Shown here: piece after piece, positions 63,645 through 64,000 of the stretch
Layout of the letters: every line of letters starts with the position of its first letter
Position numbering within the stretch: position 1 is the first letter of the stretch
Notes under the pieces: generated by a model
What the model saw: only the letters and a program-made list of their open reading frames with translations
Databases searched by the model: none
Told to the model about the DNA's origin: nothing
Assembly (NCBI GenBank): GCA_016841245.1
Contig: JAENZN010000016.1
Span: 1-64,000 of the forward strand
DNA from: Syntrophomonas sp.
GTDB taxonomy: Bacteria; Bacillota; Syntrophomonadia; Syntrophomonadales; Syntrophomonadaceae
Length of the DNA stretch: 64,000 nt
Direction of reading: 5' to 3'
Translations under genes and position numbers: made by a program

Positions 63645-63782
63645 TTAACCAATCCCTATACATTCCAGGCAAATCTTCACCGCTTTAGTATATACACTGA
63701 CTGCCTCATTCCGAACTGCCCCGAGTATGAGCAGTACGACTCCCATAGTGAGGAGGAGTATTCTTAAATGTTTTTTATTCAT
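63645..63782 (-). CDS. Small CXXC-motif membrane protein (CD1871A family)
   Basis: A 45-residue protein, MNKKHLRILLLTMGVVLLIL at the start and KAVKICLECIGIG at the end. One membrane helix is followed by a C-terminal CLEC (C-x2-C) pair. The family is known from Clostridia and is found between a thioredoxin-like gene and a ferredoxin-type membrane protein, exactly as here, so a role in thiol-based electron transfer is likely but unproven. GAGGAG lies 6 bases before the ATG. The stop overlaps the start region of the next gene. Confidence 0.85.
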   Translation of the reverse strand: MNKKHLRILLLTMGVVLLILGAVRNEAVSVYTKAVKICLECIGIG

Positions 63783-63803
63783 ATTGCTCTCCTCAAGTTC
63801 TTG

Positions 63804-64000
63804 CTAAGGTTGCTGGCTTTCCAGGAGTTCTTCAATAATTTTCATATAGGTATCATAATCTCTGCTGCCACTTATGATAGTATCCAGCAGTCGGCCTTCA
63901 GAGTCAACAAATACTGTAACCGGCACATAATCAAATCTGCTGATCAGGTTATCTGATAATGAACGGTCCGGCAAAAGATTCACATAACTAACTTCCTGGT
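63804..64000 (-). CDS. Thioredoxin-fold (TlpA/redoxin-like) protein, C-terminal part
   Basis: The frame is open at the right edge and ends at TAG 63804-63806. The 65 visible residues include DYVPVTVFVDSEGRLLDTII and SRDYDTYMKIIEELLE, the last strands and helix of a thioredoxin fold with the cis-proline (YVP). The active-site CxxC would lie beyond the window. It leads the operon with the CXXC miniprotein and the polyferredoxin protein. Confidence 0.8.
   Translation of the reverse strand, partial: QEVSYVNLLPDRSLSDNLISRFDYVPVTVFVDSEGRLLDTIISGSRDYDTYMKIIEELLESQQP

Noticed and set aside
1-64000. CRISPR arrays, rRNA operons, integrated phage, plasmid origin or intact insertion sequences
   Set aside because: No regularly spaced direct repeats, rRNA sequence, phage structural genes or transposase genes were seen on reading both strands.

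Overview
The window looks like chromosome of an anaerobic, spore-forming Firmicute close to the Syntrophomonadaceae (butyrate-oxidising syntrophs). Three lines of evidence support this: beta-oxidation genes (thiolase, acyl-CoA dehydrogenase, 3-hydroxyacyl-CoA dehydrogenase, crotonase) set behind sigma-54 elements; [NiFe]-hydrogenase maturation genes; and sporulation genes (an alpha/beta-type SASP, two CotF-like coat proteins, YtaF). The species cannot be fixed from sequence alone. Many starts are TTG or GTG, and I moved starts to the codon with the best-placed Shine-Dalgarno sequence.

Layout. 0-5.6 kb: end of a hydrogenase cytochrome b gene, its maturation protease, then hypF-hypC-hypD-hypE. 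5.8-12.5 kb: a soluble six-PAS histidine kinase, two uncharacterised genes, a membrane-anchored peptide-type binding protein and a lytic transglycosylase. 12.6-18.4 kb (minus): polA-mutM-ytaF-coaE, and upstream of polA an ECF sigma gene followed by a broken anti-sigma gene that ends at a perfect 36-bp inverted repeat. 18.7-21.2 kb: tRNA-Leu(CAA) and small membrane or exported proteins. 21.3-25 kb: a sigma-54 activator, a -24/-12 promoter, hbd and crt. 25.2-32.5 kb (minus): pyk, pfkA, mtrB (TRAP), dnaE, a YbaK-like deacylase. 32.7-36.1 kb: SASP, HAD hydrolase, CMD protein, an unknown protein and a rhomboid protease. 36.2-42.5 kb: three AATGC-N6-GCATT dyads, a -24/-12 promoter, thiolase, an unusual 610-residue acyl-CoA dehydrogenase, the tail of a lost canonical acyl-CoA dehydrogenase, and a second sigma-54 activator (CBS-PAS-AAA-HTH). 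42.6-48.1 kb: a truncated glycosidase, a glycosyltransferase, DegV, a CoA-disulfide reductase/NADH oxidase-type flavoprotein with an in-frame UGA at the catalytic cysteine position, and an MFS transporter. 48.3-54.7 kb: a MacB-type efflux set, an HD-GYP protein and two coat proteins. 54.7-64 kb: an ABC uptake operon with a metallo-beta-lactamase-fold hydrolase, LysE, a radical SAM protein, an orphan binding protein, a lipoprotein, and a redox operon (redoxin, CXXC miniprotein, polyferredoxin membrane protein).

How it fits together. The two sigma-54 activators flank two separate pieces of the short-chain fatty acid oxidation pathway, and each piece has its own -24/-12 promoter with upstream dyads, so a sigma-54 regulon for syntrophic fatty acid oxidation is a reasonable inference. 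The most notable single gene is the predicted selenoprotein at 45378-46721: codon 44 is TGA at the redox-cysteine position, with a bulged-U, GG-loop hairpin a few bases downstream. Non-coding features include a pair of about 250-bp MITE-like repeats in opposite orientation (58.07 and 62.56 kb), a 205-bp multi-hairpin element at 61.34 kb, and several large palindromes next to broken or divergent genes.
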